A stretch of 64,000 bases of DNA from Halopenitus sp041821145 (GTDB lineage: Archaea; Halobacteriota; Halobacteria; Halobacteriales; Haloferacaceae). Every line of letters starts with the position of its first letter. Position 1 is the first letter of the stretch. Below, piece by piece: positions 61,245 to 64,000 of this stretch. Where the stretch lies: assembly GCF_041821145.1 (NCBI RefSeq), contig NZ_JBGUBC010000002.1, positions 1-64,000 of the forward strand, written 5' to 3'. Both the position numbers and the translations under genes were made by a program. Under the pieces are notes generated by a model. The model did no database searches. It was not told the origin of the DNA and saw only the letters and a program-made list of their open reading frames with translations.

Positions 61245-61900
61245 GTGGCATCCGTCGACCGGGAGCGATCCCTCGGTCCGGACCACTCGATCCGGTAGAC
61301 CTCGGTGTCGATCGTCTCGGTTTCGGCGTCGTGGTGTTCGAACTGGGCGTCGAGGTCGAACTCCGCTGCGAACGCGTGAGTCACCTCGCCGTCATGATCG
61401 GACGCGAACGACCGAAGGAATGCCTCACTACCGGCGTTGTGCACCGAATAGGACACGTCAGCGATCTTGCTTGCGGTCTCCAGGAACCCACGATCGGCAT
61501 GGCGATGGCCGTGTTGTGCGCCGAAGGGGGGGTTCATCAGGACGGTCGTTTGCTCCGTCGGGCAAAGGGGGGCCCGGGTCGCGTCCGCCCGGATCCAATG
61601 GACGGGCGCGTTCGTCCCGACACGTCGCTCGTTCCCCCGGGCGGTCTCTATCGGGCCGGCGTCGATCTCGACGCCGATCACCCGCGCGGGTCCACGGAGG
61701 GCGGCCGCCAACCCGAGCATGCCGGTTCCCGTCCCCAGATCGACGACGGTCCGACCCTCGATGTCACCCTGGAGGTCGGCGAGATGGACGACGTGGGCAG
61801 CAAGTTCCGGCGGGGTGGGATACTGTTCAAGCGACGCGTCCGGCCGCTCGAAGCCCACGACGACCCCGAGTTTCGTCGCCAGGGAGCGTTTCGAGGCCAT
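61241..61900 (-). CDS. METTL5-like RNA methyltransferase
   Basis: 219 residues. The SAM loop VVDLGTGTGMLGLAAALRG, acidic IGVEID and catalytic VLMNPPFGAQHGHRHADR (NPPF, as in N6-adenine methyltransferases) match METTL5, which methylates an adenine of small-subunit rRNA in eukaryotes. In haloarchaea the target is inferred. It sits 3 bp after a small unknown gene in one operon. Confidence 0.88.
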   Translation of the reverse strand: MASKRSLATKLGVVVGFERPDASLEQYPTPPELAAHVVHLADLQGDIEGRTVVDLGTGTGMLGLAAALRGPARVIGVEIDAGPIETARGNERRVGTNAPVHWIRADATRAPLCPTEQTTVLMNPPFGAQHGHRHADRGFLETASKIADVSYSVHNAGSEAFLRSFASDHDGEVTHAFAAEFDLDAQFEHHDAETETIDTEVYRIEWSGPRDRSRSTDAT

Positions 61901-61903
61901 ACC

Positions 61904-62305
61904 TCACCCGCCGATCGTCGAGTCGCCGGTCACTCGGAACGTAACTCCCTCTCTCGATGCGCGCTCTGAAAGCGCCGCGAGTGCGGGTTCGACCCGGTCG
62001 GGAGCCTCGATCTCGTCGACGGTGACCTCGATCCGACCGACACCGAGGAAGGCCGCAGCGCGGACGAAGCCCCGAAGCCTATCGGCCTCCTCCTGGGTGG
62101 CAATCGAACAGTCCTCGGCAAAACATGCCGTAACGGCGAGACCAGCGGGTTGATACCCCCGCCGTGACAGCTCGCCTTTCAGATCTCGGAGATATTCGGG
62201 AGCGGTGCTCTCGAGGTCCTCGCCGTCGATAACGACGGGATCGACGTCCGCGGGTCGACACCCCGTGATCGGTCCTTCGACGGCAGCGGAATCGGTGGTG
62301 CTCAT
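61904..62305 (-). CDS. Conserved unknown protein upstream of the METTL5-like gene
   Basis: 133 residues. The front half has a Cys pair (TACFAEDCS); the rear half (GVGRIEVTVDEIEAPDRVEPALAALSERASREGVTFRV) looks like a compact alpha/beta domain. I do not recognise a family. A 3-bp gap to the methyltransferase makes cotranscription almost certain, so a link to RNA modification or translation is plausible. Confidence 0.7.
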   Translation of the reverse strand: MSTTDSAAVEGPITGCRPADVDPVVIDGEDLESTAPEYLRDLKGELSRRGYQPAGLAVTACFAEDCSIATQEEADRLRGFVRAAAFLGVGRIEVTVDEIEAPDRVEPALAALSERASREGVTFRVTGDSTIGG

Positions 62306-62324
62306 GCACGGACATATTCTCTGG

Positions 62325-62337
62325 TTATACATATATC
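62325..62337 (-). promoter_or_regulatory. TATA box of the METTL5-like operon
   Basis: On the minus strand GATATATGTATAA lies about 26 bp before the start at 62305. Confidence 0.6.
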
Positions 62338-62540
62338 TTTGTAAATGTTTGGTGGTAATATCCCATGGCGGAATCGGGGGAAGATGGCGATCAAACTCCG
62401 ACGGACAAGAAATCCGTCGCTTCGATCGTGAGGTAGCTCTCGAATCCCGACAGGGGCTTTCCTCCGGCGGCTCCGGCACACAGGGACGACGACGTTCGGG
62501 ACGTAGCAGGGGTCATTTATCATCACCCTGTCACCAAGGT

Positions 62541-62547
62541 TTAAATA
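62541..62547 (+). promoter_or_regulatory. TATA box of the TFB gene
   Basis: TTAAATA, centred 27 bp before the ATG at 62571; leaderless. Confidence 0.7.
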
Positions 62548-62570
62548 CACCACTGACCACAAACCTTATA

Positions 62571-63521
62571 ATGGAACGTCCGAGCAGACAGCGACAGCAG
62601 GAACAGGACACCGAACAGGAGGCCGACGAAACGCTGTCTTGTCCGGAGTGTGGATCTGCGGAGATTGTCACGGACGCCGACCATGAGCTAGTGTGTGATG
62701 ACTGCGGGTTAGTTATCGACGAACAGCAGATCGACCGGGGCCCCGAATGGCGGGCGTTCAACCACTCCGAACGGCAATCGAAATCTCGAGTGGGCGCGCC
62801 GATCACGGAGACGATGCACGACAAGGGGTTGACGACGACGATCGACTGGAAGGACAAGGACGCCTACGGTCGATCGCTTTCCTCCGAGAAGCGGTCACAG
62901 ATGCATCGGTTGCGCAAATGGCAAGAGCGCATTCGCACGAAGGACGCCGGCGAGCGGAACCTGCAGTTCGCGCTCTCGGAGATCGATCGAATGGCTTCGG
63001 CGCTCGGCGTCCCCCGGTCCGTTCGGGAGGTCGCCTCGGTGATCTATCGCCGCGCACTCGACGAGGACCTCATTCGCGGGCGGTCGATCGAAGGCGTCTC
63101 CACCTCCGCGCTATATGCCGCCTGCAGACAGGAGGGAATCCCCCGATCGCTCGACGAAGTTGCGGAGGTTTCACGCGTTCCCCAAAAGGAGATCGGCCGG
63201 ACCTATCGGTATATCTCCCAGGAACTCGGCCTCGAACTCAAGCCGGTCGATCCGAAACAGTTCGTTCCCCGATTCGCCTCCGCACTTGACCTCAGCGAGG
63301 AGGTCCAAACGAAGGCAACGGAGATCATCGACGTCTCCGCCGAGGAAGGCCTGCTCTCCGGGAAATCCCCGACCGGCTTCGCCGCCGCCGCGATCTACGC
63401 CGCCTCGCTTTTGTGCAACGAGAAGAAGACTCAACGGGAGGTCGCAAGCGTTGCGCAGGTGACCGAGGTCACCATCCGCAACCGGTATCAAGAGCAGATC
63501 GAGGCGATGGGCTTTCGATAG
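62571..63521 (+). CDS. tfb: Transcription initiation factor IIB (TFB)
   Basis: 316 residues. A zinc ribbon (CPECGSAEIV ... CDDCG, residues 24-47) is followed by the B-finger/linker (GPEWRAFNHSERQSKSRVGAPIT) and two cyclin folds (about 115-210 and 210-310; EVASVIYRRALDEDLIRGRSIEGVSTSALYAACRQ). It binds TBP-promoter complexes and recruits RNA polymerase; haloarchaea carry several TFB copies with different promoter preferences. The ATG at 62571 fits the TATA spacing. Confidence 0.97.
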   Translation: MERPSRQRQQEQDTEQEADETLSCPECGSAEIVTDADHELVCDDCGLVIDEQQIDRGPEWRAFNHSERQSKSRVGAPITETMHDKGLTTTIDWKDKDAYGRSLSSEKRSQMHRLRKWQERIRTKDAGERNLQFALSEIDRMASALGVPRSVREVASVIYRRALDEDLIRGRSIEGVSTSALYAACRQEGIPRSLDEVAEVSRVPQKEIGRTYRYISQELGLELKPVDPKQFVPRFASALDLSEEVQTKATEIIDVSAEEGLLSGKSPTGFAAAAIYAASLLCNEKKTQREVASVAQVTEVTIRNRYQEQIEAMGFR

Positions 63522-63532
63522 CGGAGACCGCT

Positions 63533-64000
63533 TTAGGATTCTGCGGTCGCGAGGAATACGACGATCTCCCGGTTCCACAGGCCGAGCCGGACCGTTCTAC
63601 TCTCGTGATCGGGAAGCCGCTCGGAAAGCGATCCCTCATGGGCCGGTTCCGCCAGTACGACGGCCGGCTCGCCGTCCAAATAGTTCGGTTCAGCAACGCT
63701 GGCCGTCTCGGCGCCGGTCCGTTCGACGTACCACGCCATCGGTAGCCGCTCGCGGAAGGCATCACGGTCCGTCTCTGTGTCGATCGGCGGGCGATCGAGG
63801 ACCGATTCGTCACTCACCACGTAGGACTCGCCGACCCAGACGATCCGTTCGTTCCGAGGCGCCGCGCGCTGGAGCGATGCCTCCATCTCCCCGACGAGCG
63901 GTTCGAGATCGTCGGCCGGCTGGCCGTACTGTCCGAATCGATCGTCGGGGGACGGGTTCGTTCCGACGTCATCGAGGAGCACGACGGCGCCGTGTATCGC
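63533..64000 (-). CDS. Unknown protein, 5' end beyond the window
   Basis: At least 155 residues, open to the right edge: the frame continues through AIHGAVVLLDDVGTNP. It includes ERIVWVGESYVVSDESVLDRPPIDTETD and MAWYVERTGAETASVAEPNYLDGEP. Codon use is normal for the window. I do not recognise a family. It converges with TFB, 11 bp between stops. Confidence 0.75.
   Translation of the reverse strand, partial: AIHGAVVLLDDVGTNPSPDDRFGQYGQPADDLEPLVGEMEASLQRAAPRNERIVWVGESYVVSDESVLDRPPIDTETDRDAFRERLPMAWYVERTGAETASVAEPNYLDGEPAVVLAEPAHEGSLSERLPDHESRTVRLGLWNREIVVFLATAES

Larger units (their letters stand above)
62306..62570. other. Divergent promoter region before TFB, with a short abandoned frame
   Basis: AT-rich near 62325-62360. 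Apart from the two promoters described, it holds a 23-codon frame from ATG 62365 (MAESGEDGDQTPTDKKSVAS) ending TAG, acidic like a haloarchaeal N-terminus. It may be a remnant; it is too short to call a gene. Confidence 0.4.

Overview
The window is a GC-rich stretch of chromosome from a haloarchaeon (class Halobacteria). The evidence is acidic proteins full of Asp and Glu, a TFB, an archaeal proteasome beta subunit, an Rpr2-type RNase P protein, an ATP-dependent archaeal DNA ligase, HalX and DICT domain proteins, a fused gamma-alpha pyruvate:ferredoxin oxidoreductase, and many genes whose start codon lies about 26-28 bp downstream of a TATA box, as expected for leaderless haloarchaeal transcripts. 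The genus cannot be fixed from the sequence. Most genes look like core or shared haloarchaeal genes; the only clear mobile element is one IS1341/IS605-type insertion near 37.4-39.0 kb.

Layout. 0-9 kb: cold-shock protein, a MutS-like ATPase with a helix-hairpin-helix front end, a PRC-barrel protein, then a cation block (P-type ATPase, DUF211, VIT1/CCC1-like protein) and a flavin-binding protein; a TrkA-N/DHH phosphoesterase; tRNA-Lys(CTT). 9-18 kb: a PLP aminotransferase, a UDP-GlcNAc block (two sugar-1-phosphate nucleotidylyltransferases and GlmS; a GlmM-like mutase lies 38 kb away at 52.1-53.6 kb), a TraB/site-2-protease pair and purM. 18-29 kb: an HTH-CBS regulator, DUF555, proteasome beta, a GCS2-like ligase, DNA ligase, an MBL-fold hydrolase, msrB-aroA, mbf1, a DICT protein, tpiA. 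29-37 kb: a HerA-type ATPase with a glyoxalase-like gene remnant at its 3' end, DNA polymerase IV, an Lrp regulator beside porAB. 37-39 kb: a UPF0058 gene abutted by the IS element, with a frameshifted tnpB, a hairpin-rich 3' segment that fits an omega RNA, and a small ribbon-helix-helix gene under a 22-bp inverted repeat. 39-47 kb: a giant FAD/Fe-S lactate or glycolate dehydrogenase, a pilin-like protein, an enolase-superfamily dehydratase, an aldo/keto reductase with a methyltransferase, a DUF5794 membrane protein. 47-54 kb: guaB, a HalX response regulator, an rnp4-yhbY-mscS operon, a Gly-rich coiled-coil protein, and a glmM/acyP divergent pair. 54-64 kb: a RIO-like kinase, acyl-CoA dehydrogenase, HTTM membrane protein, YdjM-like protein, a rhomboid protease, a METTL5-like methyltransferase, TFB, and one gene running off the right edge.

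No complete novel defence or biosynthetic system stands out. The most unusual signals are small-scale: the IS locus (broken tnpB, folded 3' RNA region, RHH gene with operator), one TATATA exactly midway between two divergent start codons, paired direct or inverted repeats just upstream of several promoters, tandem duplications of the stop-codon regions of two neighbouring genes, and a C-terminal gene fragment left behind herA.
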